Below, in pieces: positions 22,271 to 34,429 of a stretch of DNA of 64,000 bases (within the stretch, counting starts at the first letter, position 1; each line of letters starts with the position of its first letter). Source of the DNA: Telopea speciosissima (taxonomy: Eukaryota > Streptophyta > Magnoliopsida > Proteales > Proteaceae); assembly GCF_018873765.1 (NCBI RefSeq), contig NW_025317351.1, forward strand, positions 124,001-188,000, read 5' to 3'. The notes beneath the pieces were generated by a model. It made no database searches, was not told the DNA's origin, and was given only the letters and a program-made list of their open reading frames with translations. Both the position numbers and the translations under genes were made by a program.

Positions 22271-22512
22271 GTCACTTCCTTTTCTTTCTCTTTTTCTTCC
22301 TTTTCTTTAATCTTCTTCTGTCTTTCTCTTCCTCATTCTTTTGCCAGCACAGTGAGATGGCAGCATCAGGTTATTCATTTATTCTTTCTTTCCTTCAATG
22401 ATCTTATCATTCCCAACTGGACTTGGGCTTTGTTGTCATCGATCGTACTTGCAGAGATTTTAAAAAAAAAATCAGTTCCTCTCAAGGCAACCTTCTGTTG
22501 GCCTGTCTCCTT

Positions 22513-24718
22513 CTACCTGTAAGTTCCTCCAAACGTAGGTGTCCAGAAATCAGCTGCAGTTTCATTTGTAACTGGAAACGTACTTGAAAGTAGAACTAAA
22601 CATAATCCCCGGCTCCTAAGATCTTGTTTGTGTCCTTCATCCTCATTTGATTTATCAGAATTCTGCATGGCAAACAAATGCTTTGATTGCTTAGAAAAAG
22701 TATAGTGAAAACTTGAAAACAAACCCAAAATTTTCTCTCTTAGAAGGAAAACAATTTGTACCTGTTGTTGGGTTTGTGTGGGAGCTCCATTCGTCATATA
22801 TGGCGTGCTCAAAACCTGACATTCTGTAAGAAAATCTTGTATTAATATGTTAGGTACTTGACTGATACGTCACAAACTCTAGTGCTGATGGAACGCATTA
22901 AATCAACATCTTTAACATATCTCATACTAGACTGGTCCAATCTAACGCCCACGAAACCCCATTAAGGCACATAACAAGGCGAGAATGCAACTTACGCTGA
23001 CTTGATCATGGAGGAACTTGATATACTCAATAGCTTCGAAGAGCACAGATGCCGTATCAGTCTGTAAGCAAGAATTGATTCAAGGTGAACGACCAGAAAG
23101 ATTTTACAAAACAAAATTTCAAGAGAAAAGTATTTCCAAAAATTCACCTTTCTAAAAGGTGAAACAAGTTGTTGTAGAGCAGTGATTCAGTCCCCTAATT
23201 TCTTTTTACGAACCTGAGAACGAAATTAAGCCAGAAATTTCAATTTCCCCAATCCATCTCTAATTATATGAATCCAAGAGCTCAAAGCTCCCTCCACTGA
23301 AAAAGGTTGTCAGATTTTTATCGTACCTTAAAAGTTGGTAATGGCGATGGTGTCCCAATCCGAGGCCTTTTGTAAACCGGTTCACTACTGCTTTTCTTTG
23401 CCACTGACCCTGAATCACGAACTTCTTCCGTACCAGACTGCTGAAATCCAACAAATATCATGAAACCTAGTTCAGGTCACTTGTCCCAAAACCCTAGCTC
23501 AGCTGACCCAGAAAGACATAGAAATTAAGAGTAAATCTAAGCATTGGTAATTAATTTACCTTTACGGTAGTGAGGACTGTGATGCTACTGCAACTGGGTT
23601 TCTCCTAGAAGGTTTGCGACAGAAATTGTGTATGTGAAGAAGGGAAGAAGCTAGAGCGAGCATCATTCATGGGAGCTGCAGAGGCATTCCAGTAAGGAGT
23701 ATTGTTGGAGAAGTGTAACTGAGGTTGGCGAAGCTTTCAGGAAAGCCGGAAATTTAGCCCAAGAAGACGACGGTGAGAGCAACAGCGAAACGAATTCACC
23801 GGTGTTAATGCCTTAGTTTGGAGATGGATTGTTAATGGATGGATGGGTCTCTTGAGGGTCAAATAGGCCTTGCAATAACGAAGCAGAATTGCATGTGAAA
23901 GAGGGAAAACTTGAGGGTATGCCCTGGCTGCTCACAGTACGTCGCCGGAACTGGGATTTAACCGCTGCTGCTGATGGTCCAAAGGGAAGACCAGATTGAT
24001 TTGCTTATTAAATGGATTCAAAGTGGAGGAATCTTCACCACCATCGGAGAAACTACTCTTGGGGCTCCACTCTTTCTGAACTTGATGTGTTGGAGGAGAT
24101 CCATCCCCGTTTCTGGCTTAAATTTGGGTCTTGAACTCAACTCATCTTGAAGCATGGAATGAAAATTAGTCTCTCCATTTCTTCCATTACCTCGCTGCAG
24201 AATTATGTAATAACAATAAGACTCCAATCCAATTTGAATTGGTCTATCTCTCTCTAACTTGGTTTATTATCAGTAGGTAGCTATTAATTAAAGGCTGCCA
24301 GTGCTAGCTAATTGAAAATATTGTAATAAGATATCTAAGCTGAGAATGAAATGGTGATGACTTACAGTAAAGTTTGGTTCCAATCCATTGTGAGAGATGA
24401 ACGTCCAAAACCCATCATTTGCAACGTAGTAGAATCCATCAGGATGCCAACCCCACCGCCGCCACCATCACCACCACCGCCACCGACAGAATCCGGACCT
24501 TGCGATTGCCTCTGGGTATGTTGAAATACCATAGAGCTATCAGAAACTGAAGCTGTCGTCTCCTCACAAGATGATCTGGTTTCACTTGCCCATCCAAAGC
24601 TCCCCATATCATTGAGTGCCGTGGAACATGATGATGAACACGAACCCACGCTCTGTCCACTTCTACTTGAATTCCACCAGTTTCCACTTCAAATTCCTGC
24701 CTGAAATCCGTCTCCCAT
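22513..24718 (-). pseudogene. bHLH transcription factor pseudogene (bHLH68/112/123 type)
   Basis: Seven exons match the plant bHLH subgroup whose domain opens VRKEKLGDRITALQQ: 24366-24718, 23560-24194, 23327-23450, 23148-23213, 22996-23061, 22762-22815 and 22513-22662 (stop TAG). Such proteins are nuclear regulators. Exon 1 reads SGNWWNSSRSG and STALNDMGSFGWAS; exon 3 SEPVYKRPRIGTPSPLPTFK; exon 5 TDTASVLFEAIEYIKFLHDQ; exon 7 DLRSRGLCLVLLSSTFPVTN and ADFWTPTFGGTYR. Exons 3-7 have good GT/AG sites and correct phase. Lesions: TGA at codon 10 in exon 1; an acceptor or phase fault at exon 2; frameshifts and TAG before EKPSC in exon 2; and in exon 4 VRKKKLGD-stop-ITALQQLVS, a CGA-to-TGA change in the domain itself. 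The gene is dead, but the decay looks fairly young. Confidence 0.88.
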
Positions 24719-24719
24719 C

Positions 24720-24752
24720 ACAACACACACAACACACACACACACACACAAA
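24720..24752. repeat. (CA)n tract in bHLH 5' leader
   Basis: An imperfect CA-rich run just upstream of the former bHLH start codon. Confidence 0.7.
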
Positions 24753-24845
24753 CGCTCTTGGCTCTGAAGAAGGAGAGGGTTAATAAGAGTTGGTCTGAGC
24801 TGAAACTGAGAGAGATGAATTCAATGCTTCTCAACTTGGAGTTTT

Positions 24846-24854
24846 ATTTATATA
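24846..24854 (-). promoter_or_regulatory. TATA box of the bHLH pseudogene
   Basis: TATATAAAT on the minus strand, about 130 bp upstream of the former start codon. It is the best TATA match in the 5' flank. Confidence 0.55.
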
Positions 24855-25428
24855 AAACCGTTTACCTCAACAGAAGAGAAGAGAAGAGAAAGGGGCAAAA
24901 GTACAGCCAAATAGATCGGTGGAGTTGGAGAAGTAGAACCGCTTAAAAATGGCGGAGGAGAGAAGAGAGCGAAAACGAAAAGAAGGAATTTCAAGGGCCG
25001 AAAGCGGTGTTTCTTGGAGAGGAAGAAAGAGAGGGAAAATAGAGTTGGTTTGAACGAGAGAGAACGGAATAACGGTCGAGAAGGGGACATATTTATTATA
25101 TAATGGAGTTGGCGTCAAAGATACGCGCCAGCTGTAGATTTATTATGGTAAGTTTTTTTTTGGTAATATCAATTAAGGTAAGGCGGTGATCAGTATTTCA
25201 ATTTAACGTCGCTGTCAGCTCACAACGGCTCCATGTGGGTTTCAGGCTCAGGATCGGACCAGCCTTCATAAATCATTTCTAGCTAACCCATAGGGTTTTG
25301 AGTGCAATGGAAATCTGGTTCGATTGATTCTAATCTGATTCTGATCATGTATCGGCCAAATTTAGTCAGAATTAGTGAGATTCTATCCTAATTCTAAAAA
25401 TGCAATACGGATTGGTGGCTCCGAAATG

Positions 25429-25614
25429 GGAATTTTTATCTCCTACAATTCTGACATCCGCCAATTCCCCTAGAATCCCTCACATGGGAGCTGAAATGAC
25501 CACTTACCCACTGCTGGACATACTTCCCAAGGCAGTGGGCAAGTGGTCATTTCACTCCCATGTGAGGGATTGTAGGGAATTGGAGGGTGTCAAAATTGTA
25601 GGTGATAATGATCC
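25429..25614. mobile_element. Foldback MITE with 8-9 bp target duplication
   Basis: Two arms of about 85 bp are inverted repeats of each other across a short loop; shared blocks include CCCTCACATGGGAG and GAAATGACCACTT. The ends read GGAATTTTTATC and, reversed, GGATCATTATC. CCGAAATG(G) flanks both sides (25421-25429 and 25615-25623). The duplication length fits Mutator-like (9 bp) or hAT (8 bp) MITEs. Confidence 0.85.
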
Positions 25615-25952
25615 CCGAAATGGCTGAAATTGGGATTGATCATGGCCAATTCTAATCCGAATCTGTTGATCATTAGTTTTAAAAACCAGGATAGGGTTGG
25701 TAGCATGGTTTGAGGTATTGGATTGGATCGACCGATTTTGGGAGGATTGGATTGGTATCGGTCTATATTCAAGAAAGCGTAAAAAAATTAACTTTTAATA
25801 AGAAAACAGGGACAAAAGTGTCATATTTGCCAGAGTTTAGGCGATCCGGATCTGTATCCGTCGATCCGATCCGATCCAGCCAATACTGAGATCATGAACC
25901 ATGGTTGGTAGACGAAGATAGGAGCTATTATTTTTTGATTTAGCTCGTCTAG

Positions 25953-26069
25953 AGGGAAGCGTGCACCCAGGGGGCATCCAGCGGTTGAGCTGTGTCGCAC
26001 ACATCTCGGCGCATGCCTAGGGATGTGTGCGGCACAGCCCAACGGCTGACAGCGCTCTGGGCGTTCCCT
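25953..26069. mobile_element. GC-rich foldback element
   Basis: Inverted arms starting AGGGAA on both ends, with long shared blocks (GCTGTG.CGCACACATC). Its GC content is far above the surroundings. I could not fix a target duplication. Confidence 0.65.
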
Positions 26070-26639
26070 GCTCGCTGGAGACAATCCTAATCCTTATTTG
26101 TGGGATTCTAATTAATTAAGGATACCATAAGAAGACTATGACAGAATGAATGATAAGATAATAGTTGGAATAGAGAGAGTGAGTGGGTTCTAAAAGTCCT
26201 AGAATCGGTAACCATTTGCTTTTTAGCGTATGGATCCTAAACACCCTAGAAACGAAAAGCATTTGTATAATCACCACGCGCAATTTTATCGTGTTTCTTG
26301 CCTAGCAGACCAATGATTTTAAACTCCTAGTCAGGTGTCAAATCTGTACTAGAAACCCTAGAATTGACCCCTTAGATTTGAAAACCCAATGATTTGGTCC
26401 TAAAACCGGATAATCAACTGGATTGGTACATCCAGAATCAGGATCAATCACAGGTTCACAATTGATACCTATCTAAATTGGTCAATTCAATCGATCCGAT
26501 CCCAATTTTTGAAACAATGTCATTGATCTTTGTCAGTTGGGTTTCATGGACGACGACAACTAGTTTGTATGGAGCCTATTGCATCAAGAAACTATCAGAT
26601 GGGTCCTCTGGGATGAAAATTACAAAGATAAACAAACAA

Positions 26640-27100
26640 GCAAGGGAGAGCCGGTCTTCTCCGGCGAGGGACTCTCCGATGCCTAAGTCAAGTCTCTTTA
26701 GCAGCAGACAATTCAAGAGACCTTGAGAGAATAAGTTAGATGATTTACCTAATCCGTAGGCCTCCTATTTATATGCGAGACTAGGTAGAGGTTGTGCTTC
26801 ACTAGGAGACAAAGAGTCTTACGCTCCACGCTGAGCTTATCATGGCAAGAGTCCTATTAGGAGAGTGATGGCCAGAGAGTCCACCATTAATGGGAGTCTA
26901 TGTTACTTTGATCAGTGGGAGATATTGTTTCCTTATAGGATACGTTTGGTGCCTTCTCTGTGGGGATCGTGTCCTCATGTGACTATGTTTCTTGATCTGG
27001 GTCGGTCGGGTACCGCACAGGTATAACCCGACGGGTCGAGAATCGCTCTACACAGTTGTGGCCTTGCCACGATCATGTTAGTATTGGCGAGCTTATTTAG
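26640..27100 (+). mobile_element. LTR-retrotransposon remnant, LTR-like
   Basis: Contains the TCCGGCGAGG/CTCCGATGCC motif common in plant LTRs and a TATA-like tatttatatg. It ends just before GTATATCAGAGCC (27101-27113), which resembles the tRNA-Met primer-binding site (TGGTATCAGAGCC). No second LTR or coding part is seen. Confidence 0.4.
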
Positions 27101-27394
27101 GTATATCAGAGCCAAAAAAATTTAGATAGTTATAACTCAATATCCCAACTATGTATAAATTTCAACCCAAACAAAGATCCTCTACTCACGTGTTAAGTGG
27201 TAAAAAGTAAAGCTTTGAAAATCTAGAACCTCTAAATAAAGTGTGTCGGTTAATAAATGATTGACTGTTTTGACAGACTAGGTGGGAATAATTGAGTTTG
27301 AAATTTACTGTATGGAAAAAGGTGGGCGAAACATGTAGCCGACCCGAACAAAGATCCTTCTTCTACGTCTAATTACTATTTTTTTGTTTCTAGT

Positions 27395-27449
27395 GGGATC
27401 CATGTAGGTAGCCCCATTTAGTTAGGATAAGGCTGAGTGGTTGTTGTTA
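27395..27449 (+). mobile_element. LINE 3' end with TTG-repeat tail
   Basis: GGGATCCATGTAGGTAGCCC followed by atttagttaggataaggct and a TTG run. This is the known 3' end of a plant LINE family; 39511-39567 (minus) and 58655-58720 carry the same end. A shorter piece (gtagccgaccc) lies at about 27338. Confidence 0.6.
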
Positions 27450-28006
27450 AAAGGTGGGCTTGTGACCATGTACATGCCCCTTCATAAGTTCTTTCTACTC
27501 TTCCTAATTTAATGGTGTGGGTCTCCTCTACAGTGCGGGAACCTTGCGGTGCATTGCAATGCGTACATGAGAGCTCAACACATGAAAAATTTTAAATGTT
27601 GGAAAGTGTCGCAATGTTTATTTTTTGGGAGAAGTTTTCATACACGGTCGTGTAAGCATGCACGGTCATGTCCCCTCTCACAAATAGTTGGAAAAGTCAT
27701 AAACCCCCACCCATTAACTAATGCCTTGAAACTCCCACCCTCTCACATACACGGCTTACACTGTAAAAGTTTACATTTACGAAATAAAATTTTCCAGGTA
27801 AAACACACGGAGCCTTTGGAAATTTTATATATCTTTTTGGGAAGAAGAATGTTGTCCAGTCGTGTAGGGGCCAATGGGAAAACATGCAGGGGTATCAATT
27901 AGGGAGATTTTTCATCTTTACATGCCAAGTAGGTCATTTCAAAAGGAATTGGTGTCCCAAGTGTAGGCTGCACACAACCAGACAGGATCATTATTCCCCA
28001 TCTTTT
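27450..28006. other. Intergenic stretch without recognised feature
   Basis: A near-repeat of acacggtcgtgtaagcatg and gcacggtcatg is seen at 27643-27672. The open frame at 27549-27902 has no family signature and starts inside repeat-like DNA. Confidence 0.5.
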
Positions 28007-28172
28007 GGGAGAAAGCTCTCTGTACGGGAGTGTGGCCTACGCCAGCATTCCCATGAGTCAATCTCTCTCCTCTTCATATGAAAAGACATCTCTGCCCTTT
28101 GTTTTGAGGAGTAGAAAGATAGACATGCCAGTGCTGTTGTAGCCCACACTCCCGAATAGAAAACTATTTCCC
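28007..28172. mobile_element. MITE, GGGA...TTTCCC family, copy 1
   Basis: Inverted ends (GGGAGAAAGCTCTCTGTACG; reversed right end GGGAAATAGTTTTCTATTCG) and the shared inner motif CGGGAGTGTGG. CCATCTTTT flanks both sides, a duplication of about 9 bp (the exact edge is blurred by C runs). The same family recurs at 41436-41525. Confidence 0.75.
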
Positions 28173-28181
28173 CCATCTTTT

Positions 28182-30159
28182 TTTACCATCAACACTTATT
28201 CTAGGCTTTTTAAACCATAGGTAAAAAGGATATAAACCCCGAATTGGGTCGAATCGGGACCTAAATCAGCCGATGGATTGGCTTAAGAAAAAAACACGTC
28301 TTGCCTCTCTTACTCAAGCTCGACATGTGGCCTGCATTCTCCCTCCCCCTCCGGTGAGTTCTCCTGCATCCCCTGACTCTCTTCGAACCATCCTCTGAAT
28401 AGCGGGGTTGAACGGGGTGGGGAAAAAGGCTCAATTTGAACCAAGATTAGTAAATTCCAGGTAGAACACTATAGTGAGATTTAAAGGGTGGGAAAATGGG
28501 TGCACTTTACCCATGAATAGTAAATTCTAGGTGCGTTTAGGGCACCGGAGTGGTAAACTTGGATTTGTCGTCGTGTTGGAATTCCCTGTCAAGTATTCGT
28601 TTCATCCACCCCTCGCTCAAATATCCCACGAAATCAATGAGATTTTGGTATTGTTCCCTGGGAAATCTTCGTGCAACACTCTTCCCTCCTTCATGAATCA
28701 TTATGCTCTCCCGTTACTGTACGATGCAAGAATACATAGTGCGACGGCTGCAGAGACCATGTGCATCATGTAGAGCCCGCTGTGCCATATGGCCTCTACA
28801 GTACCACACGATGCAGTACAGGAGAAGATAAAAATTCCTCAAGATTAGGGTCACCCACTGGTTCATTGCACGACTTCCTGTGTCTGCTCAGCATGTCAGT
28901 TGGGGAATCCACGCAGTAGACAATCATGATCCTCCTTGCTCATTGTCTCATCTTGCAAATCCCCTACCCTCGAAAACTCATCAATGGAAAGGATATATAT
29001 GAGCGACTGAAAAGCAAGCACCAAGGGTTGCATCATAATGGTGTTGCAGCGAAGGTGGTTGTGTTGTTCAGGTTGCAACAGCTATGATGTCGCTCAAGTT
29101 GCAGCAGCGATAAAGTCGTTTGTTCTACTTCTGCGATTTTAAGAGTGATTTGAGCTGAGGGCCAATAGCAATCCGATTAAAGGCTGATAGAGCTGCCCTA
29201 GTCGGATTCAGATTTGAGAGTGAAGTGAGAAAGCGTTCAATATAAAAAGAAGCGATCGGTTAGAATTAAGAATAAACAACTAAAAGACAAGAGTCTCTAT
29301 TGTTCAGGACGACGGCAATGAAGTAGCTTCAGAATCACCCGTTCCCCTTGAGAATCCAAGGGCCTAATTCTTCCTTGCATTTCCACTCCTTTCACTTCCA
29401 CTCTGGAACCTTTCCATCCAATCCAACCAAATAAGGTAGGGTGAAATGCTACAGTATTCAGTGTTCACCCCATCTTTCCTTTCTGTCTTGTACCCTACCT
29501 TTCCAATTCGGTGCCGTGTACAATAACCATCGTCAATTCCGCCAAGAAGAACACCCAAACCAATTCTTCATCCAAGGTGGAAGGGTCAAAATGCTGACAG
29601 GAGAGTTGCAATCACAGAAGTCGCCACTGTATAACATTGCAAAAATTAAGTGTCATCACCCAACAACTTGTCTGCTTCTCAATCTCTCTCCCTCCCATGA
29701 GAAAACTGAGCTTCCTGTACTCTTGGTAGGATCTCCACAAACCACACTAGCCTGCTAACAATGGTTCCAAGCTGTAATTATAATAATACCAATTATAAAC
29801 AGTCTCCCCCAACAAAATTACTGAAACTTTCAATAATTATTTGGTATGGTTGAGGGGATTCTGAAACTTCGTCTGGAGAGATGCAAATCTATGAAGCAGA
29901 AATCGAAGATATTTCTTAAGAGTTGTAATTGCATCAATATAATCTCAAAACCTCCTCTAACAAAGCCAAAAATGAAAGCCAGGAAAAAAAAGGGAGGGGG
30001 GGGAGCAAACATCCCCAAATTCACGTCTATTATACTGGCGTTTCCCCTCTCTTCTACCAAGTGATGAAAAAAATGAAGAGCTTAGGATGCAAGTTCCCAA
30101 CAAAAAAAAAGAAACTGGTCCTAACAGAACTGCAAATGCCTTAACTAAGAGAATACTCA
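28182..30159. other. Intergenic region downstream of RPL4
   Basis: I see no gene here. Open frames on the plus strand (29441-29758) lack any recognisable domain. The RPL4 3' UTR should lie just left of 30160. Confidence 0.5.
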
Positions 30160-33100
30160 TTACTGCGATACGCCTAGCCATTTTGTGAAATTATCAAACT
30201 CGGTATAGTCACTATCTGAGATCATTGTCTGGTACCATGCCTTACCAGCAGCCTTTACGGCTGCAGCCTCCTCCTAGCAAAAGGAAAAGAAAATATTTCA
30301 TTAATCACAATCCCACAGAAAATATACTCAACATATAGAACAGCCCAACTAACACAGACACACTAAAAACACCACGATAGATAATGATGCAGTGAATCAA
30401 GCAAATCACCAGACACGAGTAATGAGAAGGCATTTAAGGCATTATAAATGAAGATAAAAGGAATGAACAACTTATTATACAAGCTTAGGAGTGGATCCTA
30501 TGCATGATAAGTAGTGAAATAATCGATCAAGGCTCTCTCTTTGGTATAATTTCTATTTGTATTCATGACTCATGAGAATAAATTATGGACCGTATATAAT
30601 AATCGTTGGTTACTACTAGACAGAATGTAATACAGAATGAGAAATGGGTTCAGTATAGCATTGTGCAAAATTTAAAACTGTAACTTATGATTCCTATTCA
30701 TTTTGTATAATTTCATGTGAAATGCATTTGCATCACCAAAGCTTCAAGACTAGTGGAGGTCATGGGTTGTTGGATGAAGGAGATCCAACTATACCCAATT
30801 GAAATTGTGAAGAGGGAGAATGGTGTCAGTGAGAGGGCGGGGAATCGGGGATCGGTGGTTGTGCTGTCAATATAGGGCAAGCTGCACCCAGACTGGAAGG
30901 AGTTCCCGCTAGAGCTGCTAAATCTGGTAATTAGTTGGCAGATGGAATGGGCTAGAGAGTGTAAACTGGCATCTGGACTCAATTAACTGTCAAAAGGTAT
31001 TAGCTCTGAGTTACACCGAATTACCTTATCCCTTGAAGTGTATGTCGCTTTGTTTGGGCTTCTCCAGAAGTACCGAGATCCAGTGGGACAAAGGGAATAT
31101 GGTGTAAATCAGAGCTATACCTTGTTCCAGATCTATGGGTCAATGAGGATTCCTGAAACCGAGGAAATTTAACAATGGAAGATGGTGCCTAAATCATTTA
31201 CTAATCAATACTACCCTCCTAAAGAAATTAATGAGGTGGCTTTGCAAAAAAAGGGCAGGGTTTAGGAGGGAGGGAAAGAGAGAGTAGACCATCGTAGGGA
31301 TAGATAGAGCAGGGAGTTGTAGGCTAGTTCAGGGAAGAGGGGGATGGGGGAATTGTAGAGGGAGATCAAGACAGAAGGGGAAAGAAATCCTTGGGGATAT
31401 AAAAATCAATGCTTTTACCATTTTACCCTAATTTAATGACCAACACTGGACATGTTCATTAACATGTACAACTTAACAAGAATAAATGTATTATGCTAAT
31501 AAGTTGTAAACACCTCATCTCTTCATGAATTTAATTTATTTTAATTTCACTAGAATAAGGGCAAAAACTTGTACCAAACAACTGCAAAAAGATAATAGTA
31601 TCAGATAAATAGAAATATACACCATACTAAAGAGAGCCTAAGATGGCATGGATATTTGCAATCGATGCGTTTGACGGCTCTGATACAAAGGGGTGATTTG
31701 TTTCAGATTGAAAGAGCTACAAGAAGAACCATAGGCAGGCCTAAAATGCACTAGGAGAACAAGTGACGAAAGACATGCATAGCTTAGGACTAGTAACAAT
31801 TTTGGCTTTGAATAGAGCTGACTAGAGAATAAAGGCTGAGTTGAGTTGTGTTATATAATTGAATAAAGCAAAATGAAAGAAAAAAATTTTCCACAGATCT
31901 GCACCATGTTGTTCTCCCCGGCACCAATTTGTTGCCAAGAAGAGCATGAAAATCAAGTGTGCAAATGCCATGTGATTCACTATTTGTGTAAATAGGGGGG
32001 AAAAAAAGAACAAGAACATACGTGTCAAACTAAATTACCACTTCAAAACATTAATTGCATGAGAAATCAGCAACTACCTAACAAATGTACAGATGAGTAA
32101 AATAAAATGGGTTCAACAACAAAAAGCAACAGCAGATACACTGAAGACCTCACCTCAGGTAACACAAATGAGCAAGATACTATTAAGAAAAATTTCTGGG
32201 TATCATAAACAGCAAGGGTGAAATAAATCTTGAACATGAAATATTTTTTTTTTTAAAAAGACAAGTATTGCAGAGCCTATCCACCCCTTGAAGGTAACTT
32301 GCGACTCTATTTGATGTTTAAAGGCTGCATGTGTAGACCACACCCGTCCAAACATTGATAAGATAAAGAAACAGCAGAACACTCTTCTAGTCATATCAAA
32401 TACACTCAGCAACCTTCAGACCATGAGATGTGATAAAGAGTAACCTAAATCTAACAAAATAATCTAGAACTGATAATAGGAATAGAATATTATAGTTTTT
32501 ATGAATAGTAGAATTGTGAACCCTACAGTGTTTTTGTGCTGCCAGTCCCAAGCCCACGCTAAAAGAGGAGGGTTGGTACATCAGGTCAGCAGCCAGAATT
32601 GTAAAAACTGTAGCAAAACCTTTCAGCATAAATAGTAGAATGATAATTTAACAATTAAAATAGCTTTCATAATTATAGAGTAACAGGCATACAGAATATT
32701 TCAGCCACTTCTTGGTTCTAAAAGAATGGAGTATTAAGTCTCAAACAAGAAAAAAAGATGGGCTCGGAATCCAAGAATGTTAGCTTGCTTCTCAATTCAG
32801 TCATCTGATAAAAAAAAGGGAGCACATATGTTACAGAGAATACAGTGAAAATTAACTCTGGTATTAGAAATGCAACTCCATCAATGATTTATGATGTTAA
32901 TGAACCTTAAACCTCCCTTATTGTATATATCACAACAACAAACTCAGCCTTCACCCAACTTTTAGAATACAGCTTCCATAACCTTAAAACTTCATGTTAG
33001 TAACACATAAAAGGAGTACAGAAATAGAGAACAATTAATCAAATTTACTCTCAAATGAATAAATAAGGCTATCTGCAAACAACAGCATACATTAAAAAAC

Positions 33101-34293
33101 AAAATAAGAAGAACAACGACATAAGACAAAACCCACTGAAAGAAAGTTGAAAATATAAGTATGTATATATGATGAACATATACCTTAGAGACTTGCTTCC
33201 TCTTCTTATCGAGCTTCTCTTTCTTAGCCTTCACCCGATGAGCTTCAGCCAAAAGTGACATCCTCCTAGCAGTCTTAGCATAGGGGTTGAGCTTAAGAAG
33301 CGTATTCAAGTTCTTCAATGGGTTCTTCTTAAGCTGTGCCCTTTTAACCTCGGTCTTGATCGGCCTCACTACAGACTGAATCTCATCAGAGTTAATGATC
33401 CTAGTAAGATCCGCATTGACCATCTTAGATCGGGGTAGAACGTAACCCTTCTTCTTCTCTGAGGGCTTCTCAAAAGTGCCATAGATGGCGTCCAACTTCT
33501 CAAAAGCCGATTTAGTCCAGACGATGAACCGGCCAAGATGACCACCAGGAGCGAGCTTCAGAAGATTAAGCCTCTCCACGTTAGCGACCTCAACACCAGG
33601 GATATTACGGAAAGCCTTAACGAGCTTTGAACCTTCGGTACCATAAACAATAAGAGGACCCTTGCGAGAAATGTACCTGCGGTTCCTCATCTTACCCTTG
33701 CCAGGTCGGATGCCCATGCTGTCTTTGGCCTTCTCGGCATCGGGGAAAGCACCGATCCGCTTAAGTACCTTGATAGCAGCAGACGTTTTCTCCACGGCCT
33801 CGGCTGAATCACCGACAACAAGAGGTATCTCGGGGGCATTTTCAATCCGGTGGCCACGAGCAAGGACGATAGAAGGGACAGCTGAAGCAGCGAGGGCAGA
33901 GGCCACAGCGTAGCGCTTCTGGTTGACGTTAATCTTCCGATGCCAGCGGCGCCAGATCTTGGTGGGGGCAAACATGCGACCGCCGCGGCACATGTTACCG
34001 AAGGCACCCTGGCCCGCACGGTGAGTGCCACCGCCTGGGACGCGAGGAATACGAGAAACGGCACGTCCAGTACCCCATGATTCTGCCGAGGTCTGATGGC
34101 CTGCACGCTTGCTGACAGCGTAAGGCTGGCGACTGTTCTTGGAGATGTTGGCATGGACGAAGTTTACAATATCCGGACGGATGGAAGCTTTCATCACGTC
34201 CGGAAGGGGAACGGAATTTCCACCGTCCGTAGCCATGTCGCCGTCTAAAGGCTGGACTGTAACGAGAGGTCGAGCAGCGGCGGCGGCGGCCAT
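30160..34293 (-). CDS. RPL4: 60S ribosomal protein L4 (uL4)
   Basis: A protein of the cytosolic large ribosomal subunit whose internal loop lines the exit tunnel. Exon 1 is 33184-34293 (370 codons) and exon 2 is 30160-30273 (37 codons and TAA), giving 407 residues, the usual length in plants. The junction is phase 0 (KQVSK, then [10 protein letters not shown]). Hallmarks: alanine-rich start and [32 protein letters not shown] in the loop; [20 protein letters not shown]; the C-terminal end [15 protein letters not shown]. The donor GTATAT and acceptor TGCTAG are standard; the intron is 2.9 kb. The start ATG is in good context and is preceded by telo-boxes. No lesions are seen; it is very probably a functional gene. 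Confidence 0.98.
30274..33183 (-). other. RPL4 intron, 2.9 kb
   Basis: It separates the first 370 codons from the last 37. It contains a LINE coding relic at about 31640-31830 on the opposite strand. The rest is AT-rich without recognisable features. Confidence 0.9.
31640..31830 (+). mobile_element. Degenerate LINE coding relic
   Basis: Readable as [25 protein letters not shown] and a decayed tail, matching the end of a plant non-LTR retrotransposon ORF (pattern LRWFGHV...RGRPK.TW). Several stops. A related relic is at 45320-45480. Confidence 0.55.
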
Positions 34294-34327
34294 TGCAACA
34301 GAGGGACAGAAGAGGGGGGGGGGTGCG

Positions 34328-34335
34328 TAGGGTTT
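34328..34335 (-). promoter_or_regulatory. Telo-box in RPL4 5' region
   Basis: AAACCCTA on the minus strand, 35 bp upstream of the RPL4 start codon. Telo-boxes are a usual mark of plant ribosomal protein promoters and leaders. Confidence 0.75.
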
Positions 34336-34379
34336 AGAAGAGGACGCAAATGTGATGCTTGATAGAATGACAGTATAAT

Positions 34380-34387
34380 TAGGGTTT
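34380..34387 (-). promoter_or_regulatory. Second telo-box in RPL4 promoter
   Basis: AAACCCTA on the minus strand, 52 bp from the first one. Confidence 0.7.
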
Positions 34388-34429
34388 TCATTTATATCGG
34401 GGTTGATAAGGAGAAGGGTTGGCCAGATG

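Noticed and set aside
25400-25627. 75-codon open frame
   Set aside because: It lies almost wholly within the foldback MITE at 25429-25614.
33687-34154. 155-codon open frame inside RPL4 exon 1
   Set aside because: It is a shifted frame of the highly biased RPL4 coding sequence.
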